Part shown: one piece after another, positions 34,721 to 43,695 of the stretch
How positions within the stretch are numbered: the first letter of the stretch is position 1
Layout of the letters: every line of letters begins with the position of its first letter
Origin: CAVVPY01 sp963750295
GTDB taxonomy: Bacteria > Actinomycetota > Actinomycetes > Mycobacteriales > Jatrophihabitantaceae
Length of the DNA stretch: 64,000 nucleotides
Assembly (NCBI GenBank): GCA_963750295.1
Contig: CAVVPY010000001.1
Span: 1,054,001-1,118,000, forward strand
Direction of reading: 5' to 3'
Translations under genes and position numbers: made by a program
The notes under the pieces: generated by a model
Seen by the model: only the letters and a program-made list of their open reading frames with translations
Database searches by the model: none
What the model was told of the DNA's origin: nothing

Positions 34721-35521
34721 TCAGACCTGCGGCTCTGCCACCCGGTAGACGCGCGCGGGGGTTCCGCCGCCCGGCGTGGCGGCCGCAGGTACGGCGGACG
34801 CTTGCACCACGAGTTCCCCGATCCGGGTCATGATCAGCTCGGTCATCGCCCGGTAGTCCGGCTCGGCCGGCCCCGCGACGGCGCGCAGTTCGCCGGCGGT
34901 GATCGGCTCACCGACGATCAGTTGGCACACCGGACGACGTGGCACGCGGTGGGAACGAACCCAGCCGAACATCCGCGGCGCGCGCAACGCGGCGACCCGG
35001 CCGGTCGGTGTGAGCGCGAGATGCGGCCCCCACTGGCCGATCGGGACGACGGAGACGCCGGCTGCGTAGGCCAGCCGGGCGACGCCCGTCCGACCCGGCA
35101 ACAGCCCGAGTTCCGGGGTGGTGTTGATCGTGCCCTCCGGGTACATGCACAGCACCTTGCCCGCCCGAAGTGCGTCTGCTGCCGGCGCGAGCGCGGCGGA
35201 CGGGGTCACCGCGGCCCGGTCGACCGACACGTGCCCGATCTTGGCGAACCAGCCGCCCACGACCGGCAGGCGGAACAGTTCGACCTTGCCCATGCCGAGC
35301 GGATTGCGTCCGGCGCTGCGCACGGCGTGCGGCAGGGCGAAGGCATCCAGGTGCGAGATGTGGTTGGACACCACGAGCACTCCGCCGGCATCGGGGATGA
35401 GATCGAGACCGGAATAGCGACGCCGCGCAGCCAGCAGCAGGACGAAGTTCAAGATGCTGATGATGATGTGGTTGACCGCTCGCCAGAACCGAGCGCCCAC
35501 CTGCGATGTCGCACTGATCAC
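34721..35521 (-). CDS. PlsC-like lysophospholipid acyltransferase
   Basis: This 266-residue protein has an N-terminal membrane segment (HIIISILNFVLLLAA) and the acyltransferase motifs NHISHLD (H54, D59: NHxSxxD) and YPEGT (E129). It should transfer an acyl chain to a lysophosphatidate or related lipid at the membrane. I chose the GTG at 35521, which has GGTGAGG just upstream; a GTG 24 nt further up (GTGAGCCGA) is possible. Confidence 0.87.
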   Translation of the reverse strand: MISATSQVGARFWRAVNHIIISILNFVLLLAARRRYSGLDLIPDAGGVLVVSNHISHLDAFALPHAVRSAGRNPLGMGKVELFRLPVVGGWFAKIGHVSVDRAAVTPSAALAPAADALRAGKVLCMYPEGTINTTPELGLLPGRTGVARLAYAAGVSVVPIGQWGPHLALTPTGRVAALRAPRMFGWVRSHRVPRRPVCQLIVGEPITAGELRAVAGPAEPDYRAMTELIMTRIGELVVQASAVPAAATPGGGTPARVYRVAEPQV

Positions 35522-35646
35522 GACCTCACCGTCCCGTCGGCTCACGCCGCGTCTTGGTGACTGCCGGCTCCCCGGGGTGCGGTCTGGGGTCGAGCCTAGA
35601 GCCCTGCGGCGCACGACCGCCGCGGTCGCAACCCAACCACGGCTGC

Positions 35647-35703
35647 CTTCCCCCCTCGTGTGACCAGAATCCGGGACCGAATCTGGTCACACGAGGGGGG
35701 AAG
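35647..35703. terminator. Perfect 22-bp inverted repeat downstream of the DUF5703 gene
   Basis: Arms 35647-35668 and 35682-35703 are exact reverse complements around a 13-nt loop. It lies 9 nt past the stop of the minus-strand DUF5703 gene and 126 nt before the acyltransferase start, so a terminator ending the TetR-GMC-decarboxylase-DUF5703 transcript is likely. The outer part is a run of six C/six G. Confidence 0.7.
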
Positions 35704-35711
35704 CGGGCTCC

Positions 35712-35957
35712 TCAGACGGGAAGCACCGGCAGTGGCAGTACGCCACCTGGCCGGCGTTTGCGGCGCAGCGTGACCCGGCGGGTGCCGTCGGTGTAGCGCA
35801 CGACGCGGGCGAGCTCCCAGCCGCCGAACTCGGCGTGCAGAGACAGTTGCGCCGCTGCAGACACCCGGCCGACGTCGGCCGGGATCCGCAGCGGCGCGTA
35901 CTCCCAATCGGGGTCTGCGCCCTCCCTGGGCGCGGCTGCTCGGTCCATAGCCGACAT
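35712..35957 (-). CDS. DUF5703 small protein
   Basis: This 81-residue protein has the DUF5703 core WEYAPLRIPADVGR, LSLHAEFGGWELARVVRYTDG and TRRVTLRRK, as in small Streptomyces and mycobacterial proteins of unknown function. A second ATG at 35948 is also possible. It follows the acetoacetate-decarboxylase-like gene by 40 nt. Confidence 0.78.
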   Translation of the reverse strand: MSAMDRAAAPREGADPDWEYAPLRIPADVGRVSAAAQLSLHAEFGGWELARVVRYTDGTRRVTLRRKRRPGGVLPLPVLPV

Positions 35958-35997
35958 TCAACGCCGATCAGCACCCGATCGCCAGATCGGCGTGCCG

Positions 35998-36627
35998 CTA
36001 GCTGCCGAACGACATCCGGAACTCGCCCAACGTGAACGCGACCAGTGGCCGGCGACCGGCGAGGAAGGCCAGCGGCCCGCCGGGATCGGCCTCGAACGTG
36101 GCGTCGGCGAGCGACACGCGCGCGGACGAGCGCACCGGACTGATCTTCGCCCGCCCGTCCAGCCACTGCGCGACCGAGAAGCGCACCGGCCAGCGCCCGG
36201 GCAGGGTGAACCGGGTGCGCACCGTGCCGGCGGCAAGCGGCCCCCCGTCGTCGTGGGCGGCCAGGTGCGCGCCGTCGAAGCTGAACGCGGCCAGCTGCTT
36301 CGGGATGCCCCACAGCGCCCGCCCGCCGTCGCGCGAGGCCACGCTGTCGACCCAGATGTGGGTGATCGTCGGCAGCAACCGGAACCCGCGTCGCACGAGC
36401 AGCGTCGTCATCAGCTCGCGGTAGGCCAGCACCCCACCCGACTGGTAGTCGACCCATACCGCACCGACGATGCCGCGCCGCCCGAACCGGATCGGTCGGC
36501 ACCCCGGTGGCAGGTCGACGGGCACCTCGTCCACCGGGACGGTGAACAGCGCGGCGTGCAGTTGCCCGCGCAGGTCCCACGGCTGCGGGGGATAGCCCGT
36601 CGCGCTCGTGGTGGTCTCGGGTTTCAT
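35998..36627 (-). CDS. Acetoacetate decarboxylase-like (ADC superfamily) protein
   Basis: This 209-residue protein has an ADC-like beta-fold: QLHAALFTVPVDEVPVDLPPGCRPIRFG, VGAVWVDYQSGGVLAYRELMTTLLV and GGRALWGIPKQLAAFSFDG. The GIPKQLA segment matches the position of the Schiff-base Lys region in the family. Distant members act as aldolase-dehydratases, so the reaction is open. The ATG overlaps the stop of the GMC oxidoreductase (ATGA), indicating coupled expression. Confidence 0.7.
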   Translation of the reverse strand: MKPETTTSATGYPPQPWDLRGQLHAALFTVPVDEVPVDLPPGCRPIRFGRRGIVGAVWVDYQSGGVLAYRELMTTLLVRRGFRLLPTITHIWVDSVASRDGGRALWGIPKQLAAFSFDGAHLAAHDDGGPLAAGTVRTRFTLPGRWPVRFSVAQWLDGRAKISPVRSSARVSLADATFEADPGGPLAFLAGRRPLVAFTLGEFRMSFGS

Positions 36628-38339
36628 GCCGGCTCCTTCGTGCTGACGGGCGAGATGGGCAGGCGCAGCGCACCGGGCGCAGCCTCGGGGACGACCGGGT
36701 TCTTCGGCGCGATCGGCACGAGCTGCCGATACGCCTCCCCGAGCGGCGGCCGCGGGTCGGGTTCGCCGAGGTTCGGCCACAACGCCATTGCCCGCTCGGC
36801 CTGTGCGGTGATCGTCAGCGACGGGTTGACGCCGAGATTGACCGAGACCGTCGAGCCGTCGATAACGTGCAAGCCGGGATGGCCGAACAGCCGGTGATAG
36901 GCATCGACGACCCCGGTGCTCGGCGAGGCGCCGATGGCGCAGCCGCCGATGAGATGGCCGGTGACCGGGACGTCGACCAGGTCGGCAGTGGTGCCACTCG
37001 CGATTCCGTCGATGCGTTCCGCCACGCGCCTGGCGACCTCGTGCCCGGCCGGGATCCACGCCGGGTTGGGCTCGCCGTCACCCTGCCGGCTGGTCAGCAC
37101 CCGGCGACCCAACCGCCTGCGCAGGTACGTGGTGATGGAGTTGTCCAGCGTCTGCATCACCAGCAGCACGATGGTCTGCTCGGACCAGCGCCGCGGGGTG
37201 TGCAACCGGCGCAGGTCGCGCCGCGCGCGCCACATCTCGCGGACGCCGGCCAGCCACCGCGGCAGTCGCGTGTCGCCGTCGACGAGCACGGCGCCCAGCA
37301 GCGACAGCAGATTGCTGCCCCGGCCGTAGCGCACCGGCTCGACGTGGGTCTGCGCGTCCGGGTGGATGGACGAGGTGATCGCCACGCCCTGCGTGTAGTC
37401 GACGTCGTCGCGGCGCGAGCGGGCGGCGAGGATCGCCTCGGAGTTGGTCCGGGTGAGGTATCCGATCCGGTCGGACACGTTCGGCAGCACGCCGTCCGCG
37501 CGCATCGACTGCAGCAGCCGCGCGGTACCGAGCGCCCCGGCGGCCACGATCACCTGGTCGGCGGTGAACGTGCGGGCTTCGGCGCGGCGGCGGCGGCCGT
37601 GCGCCCCGGTGGGGACGGTGTCGGCCGAATACCCGAGTGGCGAGCGCCGCAGCCGGTGCACCGTGGTCAGCGGGTACACGACTGCCCCGGCCCGCTCGGC
37701 GAGGTACAGGTAGTTCTTCACCAAGGTGTTCTTCGCATTGTGGCGGCAGCCGGTCATGCACTCGCCGCAGTGGAGGCAGGCGTTGCGGGCCGGGCCCGCG
37801 CCGGCGAAGTACGGGTCGCGGTGTTGCTCGCCCGGACGCGAGCCGAAGAACACCCCGACGTCGGCCGGGCGGAAACTGTCGCCGACCCCGAGGTCGGCGG
37901 CGACATCGCGCAGTACCACGTCGGCGGGGGACAGGCGCGGGTAGCGCGCGACGCCGAGCATCCGGCGCGCCTGGTCGTAGTACGGCGCGAGCTCGGCAGC
38001 CCAATCCGTGATCGCGGCAAGCTGGGGATCGCCGAACACGGCGTCCGGCGGCTGGTACAGCGTGTTCGCGTAGCCGAGCGAGCCGCCGCCGACCCCGGCA
38101 CCGCTCAGGACCAGGACGTCCCGCAACGGTGTGATCCGGAAGATGCCGTAGCAGCCGAGCGATGGTGCGAACAGGTAGTCGCGCACCTGCCAGGACGTCC
38201 GCGGGAAGTCCCTGTCGGCGAACCGGCGGCCGGATTCGAGGACGCCGACCCGGTAGCCCTTCTCGACCAGCCGCAACGCGCTGACGCTGCCGCCGAATCC
38301 CGACCCGATGATCAGGACGTCGAAGTGCTCGGCCGTCAT
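36624..38339 (-). CDS. GMC-family oxidoreductase (cholesterol-oxidase-like)
   Basis: This 571-residue FAD enzyme has VLIIGSGFGGSVSALRL (10-16), the LSGAGVGGGSLGYANT FAD-binding segment, a Cys-rich CLHCGECMTGC at about 186-196 with RHNAKNT, and the GMC C-terminus GGCAIG and VIDGSTVSVNLGVNPSLTI. It most resembles the ChoD/Rv3409c subgroup. Expected reaction: oxidation of an alcohol such as a sterol or other lipophilic compound. ATGA overlaps link it to tetR upstream and the decarboxylase-like gene downstream. Confidence 0.87.
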   Translation of the reverse strand: MTAEHFDVLIIGSGFGGSVSALRLVEKGYRVGVLESGRRFADRDFPRTSWQVRDYLFAPSLGCYGIFRITPLRDVLVLSGAGVGGGSLGYANTLYQPPDAVFGDPQLAAITDWAAELAPYYDQARRMLGVARYPRLSPADVVLRDVAADLGVGDSFRPADVGVFFGSRPGEQHRDPYFAGAGPARNACLHCGECMTGCRHNAKNTLVKNYLYLAERAGAVVYPLTTVHRLRRSPLGYSADTVPTGAHGRRRRAEARTFTADQVIVAAGALGTARLLQSMRADGVLPNVSDRIGYLTRTNSEAILAARSRRDDVDYTQGVAITSSIHPDAQTHVEPVRYGRGSNLLSLLGAVLVDGDTRLPRWLAGVREMWRARRDLRRLHTPRRWSEQTIVLLVMQTLDNSITTYLRRRLGRRVLTSRQGDGEPNPAWIPAGHEVARRVAERIDGIASGTTADLVDVPVTGHLIGGCAIGASPSTGVVDAYHRLFGHPGLHVIDGSTVSVNLGVNPSLTITAQAERAMALWPNLGEPDPRPPLGEAYRQLVPIAPKNPVVPEAAPGALRLPISPVSTKEPA

Positions 38340-38983
38340 GCCGGCACGACCGCCGGCGCGAGGACGGCCGAGACGAGCCGGCGTGCGCGGGTGGACCTCT
38401 GTCGCCCAGTCGTACCGAACAGGGCCAGCCCGGCGTCGAGACCTGGCTCGAACGGCGCCAGCGCGAGATGGGGCAGCAGCAGCACCAGTAGCGAGAGCAG
38501 GGCGTCGACATCGGTGTCGGGACCGAGCTCGCCGCTGGCGACGGCGCCGTCGAGCAGCGGCCGCAGGCCCTGCGCGTAGAGCCGGTGCACCGGTTCGCGC
38601 ACCGCCGAGCGCACCTGGGCGTCCAACTCCATCGTGGTCGCCGCGGTGACGCCGCGTTCGAGCGGATGGCTGCCCATGTAGTCGATCCAGATGTCGACCA
38701 GGTCGCCGAGATGGTCGACGAACGACCGCCCGGGCGGCGGGGGTGTCAGGTGCGGCGCCAACGCGGCATAGATCGTGATGGACGCCTGCTCGGCCACGTG
38801 GGCGAAGAAGTCGAACTTGTCGTCGAAGTACTGGAACAACGAACCCTTCGCCACGCCCGCCTCGCGGGCGATCACGTTCAGGCTGCCGCCGGAGTAGCCG
38901 TGCCGGCCGAACTCGGCCAGCGCCGCCGCGAGCACCCGCTCACGACGCTGCTCGTCCAGGTTGTGCCACGTCGGCTTCGGCAT
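38336..38983 (-). CDS. TetR-family transcriptional regulator
   Basis: This 215-residue protein has an N-terminal TetR HTH (VLAAALAEFGRHGYSGGSLNVIAREAGVAKGSLFQYFDDK) and a helical ligand-binding domain. The ATG at 38983 is preceded, 11 nt upstream, by a perfect palindrome (38994-39011) that is a likely operator. It is first in the operon with the GMC oxidoreductase and is divergent from a flavin monooxygenase, which suggests it represses both sides and itself until a ketone or lipid inducer is present. Confidence 0.9.
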   Translation of the reverse strand: MPKPTWHNLDEQRRERVLAAALAEFGRHGYSGGSLNVIAREAGVAKGSLFQYFDDKFDFFAHVAEQASITIYAALAPHLTPPPPGRSFVDHLGDLVDIWIDYMGSHPLERGVTAATTMELDAQVRSAVREPVHRLYAQGLRPLLDGAVASGELGPDTDVDALLSLLVLLLPHLALAPFEPGLDAGLALFGTTGRQRSTRARRLVSAVLAPAVVPA

Positions 38984-38993
38984 ATAGTCATCA

Positions 38994-39011
38994 TATGACC
39001 ACCCGGTCATA
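38994..39011. promoter_or_regulatory. TetR operator candidate (TATGACC-N4-GGTCATA)
   Basis: An 18-bp palindrome with perfect 7-bp arms between the divergent tetR (start 38983) and flavin monooxygenase (start 39034) genes. ACC...GGT half-sites with a 4-nt centre are common for TetR proteins, and binding here would cover both promoters. Confidence 0.75.
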
Positions 39012-39033
39012 CGTGGGCAAGCGGAGGAGCAGG

Positions 39034-40380
39034 ATGAGCGAGCGGGTGTGCGTCATCGGGGCCGGGTCGTCCGGCATCACCGCCTGCCAGGTACTGCAAG
39101 CCCGTGGCATCGAGTTCGACTGCTTCGAGGTCGGGTCGCTGGTCGGCGGCAACTGGCGCTACCTCAACGACAACGGGATGTCCTCCGCGTACAAGTCGCT
39201 GCACATCAACACCTCGCGCCAGATCATGGAATACGCCGCGTACCCGATGACCGACGAGTACCCGACCTATCCGAATCACGTGCAGATCGCGCACTACTTC
39301 GACAGCTTCGTCGACCACTTCGGCTTCCGCGACCACATCCAGTTCTGCACCGAGGTCACCGACGTACGGCCCGCGGACGGCGGCTGGGACGTGACGGTGA
39401 GAACGGTCGGTGCGAACGCCACGCGGACCTACCGCTACGGCGCCGTCCTGGTCGCCAACGGTCATCACTGGGATGCGCGCCTGCCCGAACCGGGCTTCCC
39501 TGGTGCCGAGACCTTCGCGGGCACGCAGATGCACTCGCACGACTACAAGAACTTCGACGGGTTCGAGGGCAAGCGGGTGGTCGTCCTCGGCATCGGCAAC
39601 TCCGCGTGCGACATCGCCGTCGAGACGTCGAAGGTGAGCGAGCGGACCTTCCTCGCCATGCGGCGCGGTGCGCACGTGCTGCCGAAGTACGTGTTCGGAA
39701 TCCCGACCGACCACCTCACCACCTCGCCGTTCGCCCGCATGCCGTACTTCTGGATGCGGCGGCTGAGCATGCAAGTGATCCTGCGATTGGCCCGCGGCAG
39801 CGTCACCAAGTACGGGCTGCCCCGACCGGACCACCGCCTGCTCTCTGCACACCCGACGATCTCCGACGACCTGCTCACCCGGCTCGGCCATGGCGACATC
39901 ACGGTCAAGCCGAACATCGCACGCATCGACGCGGACACCGTCCACTTCACCGACGGGACGAGCGAACGGGCCGACGTCGTCGTCTACTGCACCGGGTACA
40001 AGATCACCTTCCCGTTCCTCGACGACACGCTGATCGCGCCGCGCGACAACGAGATCTCGCTCTACCACCGGGTCGTCGCACCCGATCACCCCGGCCTGTA
40101 CTTCATCGGGCTGGTGCAACCGCTCGGCGCGATCATGCCGCTGGCCGAGATCCAGTCGGAATGGGTCGCCGACCTGCTGACCGGGCAGGCGGCGCTGCCG
40201 TCGCGGGCCGCGATGCAGCGCGAGATCGCGCGCTACCGCCGCGACCAGGCCAAGCGGTACGTGTCGTCGAAGCGGCACACGATCCAGGTGGACTTCCTCG
40301 AATACCTCGCCGAGGTGAAGAAGGAGCGCGCCGACGCCGCGGCCCGGCGTCGTCAGCCGGCGATGAGTTCGAGCAACTGA
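39034..40380 (+). CDS. Flavin-containing monooxygenase
   Basis: This 448-residue protein has CVIGAGSSGITAC (FAD, 9-14), LVGGNWRYLNDNG, the FMO-type fingerprint FAGTQMHSHDY (about 161-171), VVVLGIGNSACDIAVE (NADPH) and VVYCTGYKITFPFL. It oxygenates soft nucleophiles or ketones with NADPH and O2. The ATG has GGAGGAGCAGG upstream, and the TetR palindrome lies 22 nt before it. The last 28 nt overlap the convergent FAD oxidoreductase gene. Confidence 0.9.
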   Translation: MSERVCVIGAGSSGITACQVLQARGIEFDCFEVGSLVGGNWRYLNDNGMSSAYKSLHINTSRQIMEYAAYPMTDEYPTYPNHVQIAHYFDSFVDHFGFRDHIQFCTEVTDVRPADGGWDVTVRTVGANATRTYRYGAVLVANGHHWDARLPEPGFPGAETFAGTQMHSHDYKNFDGFEGKRVVVLGIGNSACDIAVETSKVSERTFLAMRRGAHVLPKYVFGIPTDHLTTSPFARMPYFWMRRLSMQVILRLARGSVTKYGLPRPDHRLLSAHPTISDDLLTRLGHGDITVKPNIARIDADTVHFTDGTSERADVVVYCTGYKITFPFLDDTLIAPRDNEISLYHRVVAPDHPGLYFIGLVQPLGAIMPLAEIQSEWVADLLTGQAALPSRAAMQREIARYRRDQAKRYVSSKRHTIQVDFLEYLAEVKKERADAAARRRQPAMSSSN

Positions 40381-41753
40381 GCGCGGTCCGGTCCCGGCGT
40401 CGCGGGCGGTAGGTCGGCGTCCCGGTAGGCATCGATCTTCTCCCGCACGGCGGGGCGCGCGAACACCTCCTGCGGCAGACCCAGGCACAGCACCGTCTCG
40501 AGCAGGGCGCGGAAGACGTCCGGCTCGTGCGACGCTGCCGCCATGAGTGCACCCGCGTCGGGATCCATCGGCGGTGGTTGCCGGCCCTCGCGCAACGCGG
40601 CCATCTCGGCGATGCGGATCTTGTCGGCGGCGATCTGATTGCGGTAGAACGGCGCCACCAGGCGCTCGGTGTGCTCGTCCCAGGCGTAGGCGAACCCGGC
40701 CGGGTCATCGAGGTACTTCTGGGCGACCGTCCGCAACTGCTGGGCGTGGATCAGGCCGATGCTCAAGCCGCGGCCGGCGGACGGGTTCGTGCACGCCCAT
40801 GCGTCGCCCACCGCCGCGAGCCCGGTGACGATCGGCATGCCGTCGACGACGAAGCGACGGTAGCGATCCAGGATGCCGGCCATCGGCAGCACGTCGGTGA
40901 TCGGCGTGCCGTCCAGCCAGTGTTCCTGCAGCGGACAGGCCCGCACCACCCTGGTGAACACCTCCGGGTCACGCAGCGACTTCAGCGGCGCGTCGCCGGT
41001 CTGGGTGAACAGGGTGAGCGACCACGTGTCGTTGTCACCGTCGAGGGTGAGCAGCGAGATCGTGCCCAGTGGCGTCAACGCGCCGGCTCGTAACCGCGGC
41101 CGCACCGGGCCGCTGAAGTAGCGCGTGTAGTAGACGAAGCCGCAGTCCTCGGACTCGATGTGCAGCGGCCGGGCGCCGTGGTCGGCGAGCCAGGCGGCCG
41201 ATGCCGACTTCCGCCCACCGGCGTCGACCACCAGGTCGGCGCGCAGTTGCTCGCCGGTGCTGGTACGCACGCCGGCGACATGCGGGACGCCGGGAAGCGC
41301 GTCGGCACCGACGCGGAGTCCGGCCACCCGGACACCGCGCCGAATCGTCACCTGAGGGTGCTCGGCTGCGGCCGTGGCGACGACGTACTCGAGCACCGGC
41401 CGCCGTCCGGTCACGAACGGGATCCGGTCATCGCCGGGACGGGGTCCGGAACCGGCCAACGAGGGCGGCGCGTTGCGCAGGTAGTCGACCCACACGCAGC
41501 CGGCGGCCGCCAGCCGATCGGTCAGTCCGGGCAGGTCGGTGTCGCAGATCTCGCGGAAGCGCGAGAACAGGTTGTGCGGCTGGTGGAACTGGGCGACCCC
41601 CTTGCGCGGCCACCGCTCCCAGGCTTCATCCGGCGACGTGGGAATGTCGTACGGATCCGCCTCGAGCACCGTCACGTCGTGCCCGTCGTCGGCAAACATC
41701 ATCGCGACGCACAGCCCGATCATGCCGGCGCCGCAGACCACCACGTCTGACAT
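40353..41753 (-). CDS. FAD-dependent oxidoreductase (monooxygenase/geranylgeranyl-reductase-like)
   Basis: This 466-residue protein has VVVCGAGMIGLCVAMMF (8-13), a central DG-type LVVDAGGRKSASAAWL, and VGDAWACTNPSAGRGLSIGL near residue 318, the GD motif that binds the FAD ribityl chain in PHBH-like enzymes. Substrate unknown. GGAGGTAGGGC precedes the ATG. Its 3' end overlaps the monooxygenase gene on the other strand by 28 nt. Confidence 0.82.
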   Translation of the reverse strand: MSDVVVCGAGMIGLCVAMMFADDGHDVTVLEADPYDIPTSPDEAWERWPRKGVAQFHQPHNLFSRFREICDTDLPGLTDRLAAAGCVWVDYLRNAPPSLAGSGPRPGDDRIPFVTGRRPVLEYVVATAAAEHPQVTIRRGVRVAGLRVGADALPGVPHVAGVRTSTGEQLRADLVVDAGGRKSASAAWLADHGARPLHIESEDCGFVYYTRYFSGPVRPRLRAGALTPLGTISLLTLDGDNDTWSLTLFTQTGDAPLKSLRDPEVFTRVVRACPLQEHWLDGTPITDVLPMAGILDRYRRFVVDGMPIVTGLAAVGDAWACTNPSAGRGLSIGLIHAQQLRTVAQKYLDDPAGFAYAWDEHTERLVAPFYRNQIAADKIRIAEMAALREGRQPPPMDPDAGALMAAASHEPDVFRALLETVLCLGLPQEVFARPAVREKIDAYRDADLPPATPGPDRAQLLELIAG

Positions 41754-41808
41754 GCCCTACCTCCGTCGGCGGATCGTCACATCAGGCAGCGCGGCGGTCA
41801 ACGCTTTG

Positions 41809-43695
41809 TCACGGATTGTCAGACAGCAGGGCCTGCAGCCCGGTCCGCCGGGGAAGGGTTCCGATCTGCCGGACCGCGCGCGCCAGCGCCGGCCCGGACG
41901 CGTGGACGACCGACAGGTGACGCTGTGCGCGGGTCATCGCCGTGTAGACGAGCGGCCGCGACAGCATCCGGCCGGCTTCGGGCGGCAGCACGACCACCAC
42001 GGCGGGGAATTCCGACCCTTGCGCCCGGTGGACGGTGATCGCCCACCCGTGCAGCAGATCGCGCAGGGCCTTGCCGCGGATCGCGGCCGGCCCGGACGCG
42101 AACTCGACGATGACCGTGCCGTCGGACTCGACGTCGTCGACCACACCGACCTCGCCGTTGGCGTAGCCGAACGGCTCGGCCTCGAGATGGTTAGCCGTGG
42201 CGACGACCCGGTCGCCGGGGTCGAAAGCCCGGAACCGGCTGCCCGGGTTCAGCGCGGCCTTGAGTGCCGCGTTCAGCGCCTGCGTACCGGCCGCGCCGCG
42301 ATGCACCGGTGTCACGACCTGCACCTGATCGGTCGCGATGCCGAGCGCTCGTGGGATCGAGTCGGTCACCAACTGCACGACGCGATGGGCCGCCTCGGCC
42401 GACCCGCGTGCAGGCACCACCACGACCTCGTGCGTCGGGTCGTCGATCGGGGGCAACTCGCCGGTGCGCACGGACGCGGCCAGCCGCGCGATCGTCCCGC
42501 CGGCATCCTGCCGGTACAGCGTCGTCAGCGACGTCACGTGGACGGCGCCGGAGTCGATGACGTCGCCGAGCACCCGGCCCGGCCCGATCGAGGGCAGTTG
42601 TGCGGCGTCGCCGACGAGAACCAGATGCGTGCCGTCCGAGCAGGCCGACAGCAGCGCGTCGGCGAGTTCCACATCGAGCATGGACGTCTCGTCGACGACC
42701 ACCACGTCCTCGTCGAGCGGCCACCCGGGGCCGCGCGCGAAGCCGCCGTCGAAGCGGACGCCGTCCTCGGACTGGCGCGGCTGCGCGCCGAGCAGCCGGT
42801 GCAGCGTCGAGGCAGGCGACGAGCAGAGTTCCTCGAGCCGCTTGGCGGCACGCCCGGTCGGCGCGGCCAGCGCGACGCTCTTGCCGGCGCGCTCTGCCAG
42901 CGTGACGATCGTGGCGACCGTCCGGCTCTTGCCGGTGCCGGGTCCACCGGTCAGGACGCTGACCCCTTGGGTCAGCGCGGCCTCGACGGCTGCGCGCTGC
43001 GCCTCGTCGAGGTCGGCGTCGGACTTGGTGAATCGGGCGCGGATCGGCGACGCCGTCGCCAGCAACCGCTGGATCGCCTCGGCCACCGCGTCCTCGGCTT
43101 GGACGTAGCGGGCCAAACCGAGCAGCGACTGGCCGGCGGTGAGGACGGCGCCGCTGTCGAGGGCCGCCTCGATCGCGTCGCCCGGCCCGCCCGTCGAGAA
43201 CTCGCGCAGCCCGTCGACGACCACGTCCCGCGGCGTGAGCGTGTGACCCTCGCGCGCCTCGAGCGCCAGCAGATGGCCGACCAGCGCGCGAGCTCGTCGC
43301 GGGTCATCCGGTCGCACGCCGGGCAGCACGGTGCGGGCGAGCCGGTCCGCATCGGCCACGGTGACACCGACGATCGACAGCAGTTGCCAGGGGTCGTCGC
43401 GCAGCAGGCGCGCGGCCGGCGGTCCGAGGGTGTCCACCGCGCGTCCGGCCAGGCGTGCCTCGAGCCCGGCCGGCACGACCAGCCCGGCCGACTCGTACAC
43501 CGGCGTCGCCGCGATGAACGACGACAACAGCCGGCCGGCCCGCTTGGGCCCGACCTTCGGCAGGTCGACCAGCTTGGATGTGGTGACGTCCTCGGGCCCG
43601 TTGATCCCTGCGGCGGGCAGTTCGTCGACGAGCTTGCGGCCCAGACCGGGCCACAGCCCGGCCGCGCAGAATGCGGCGAAGACCGGATCGCTCAG
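41809..43695 (-). CDS. RecD2-like ATP-dependent helicase, probable CTG start
   Basis: This superfamily 1 helicase has a helix-hairpin-helix LPKVGPKRAGRLLSSF near residues 43-58, Walker A LTGGPGTGKSRT at about 246-256, Walker B VVVDETSML near 329, and C-terminal WAITVHRAQGSEFPAVVVVL and YTAMTRAQRHL. The usual start codons leave only 572 residues from an internal TTG at 43527. The frame upstream is clearly coding (DPVFAAFCAAGLWPGLG), and a CTG at 43695 overlaps the aldo/keto reductase stop as CTGA, giving 628 residues. Function by family: 5'-3' DNA unwinding in repair. Confidence 0.78.
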   Translation of the reverse strand: MSDPVFAAFCAAGLWPGLGRKLVDELPAAGINGPEDVTTSKLVDLPKVGPKRAGRLLSSFIAATPVYESAGLVVPAGLEARLAGRAVDTLGPPAARLLRDDPWQLLSIVGVTVADADRLARTVLPGVRPDDPRRARALVGHLLALEAREGHTLTPRDVVVDGLREFSTGGPGDAIEAALDSGAVLTAGQSLLGLARYVQAEDAVAEAIQRLLATASPIRARFTKSDADLDEAQRAAVEAALTQGVSVLTGGPGTGKSRTVATIVTLAERAGKSVALAAPTGRAAKRLEELCSSPASTLHRLLGAQPRQSEDGVRFDGGFARGPGWPLDEDVVVVDETSMLDVELADALLSACSDGTHLVLVGDAAQLPSIGPGRVLGDVIDSGAVHVTSLTTLYRQDAGGTIARLAASVRTGELPPIDDPTHEVVVVPARGSAEAAHRVVQLVTDSIPRALGIATDQVQVVTPVHRGAAGTQALNAALKAALNPGSRFRAFDPGDRVVATANHLEAEPFGYANGEVGVVDDVESDGTVIVEFASGPAAIRGKALRDLLHGWAITVHRAQGSEFPAVVVVLPPEAGRMLSRPLVYTAMTRAQRHLSVVHASGPALARAVRQIGTLPRRTGLQALLSDNP

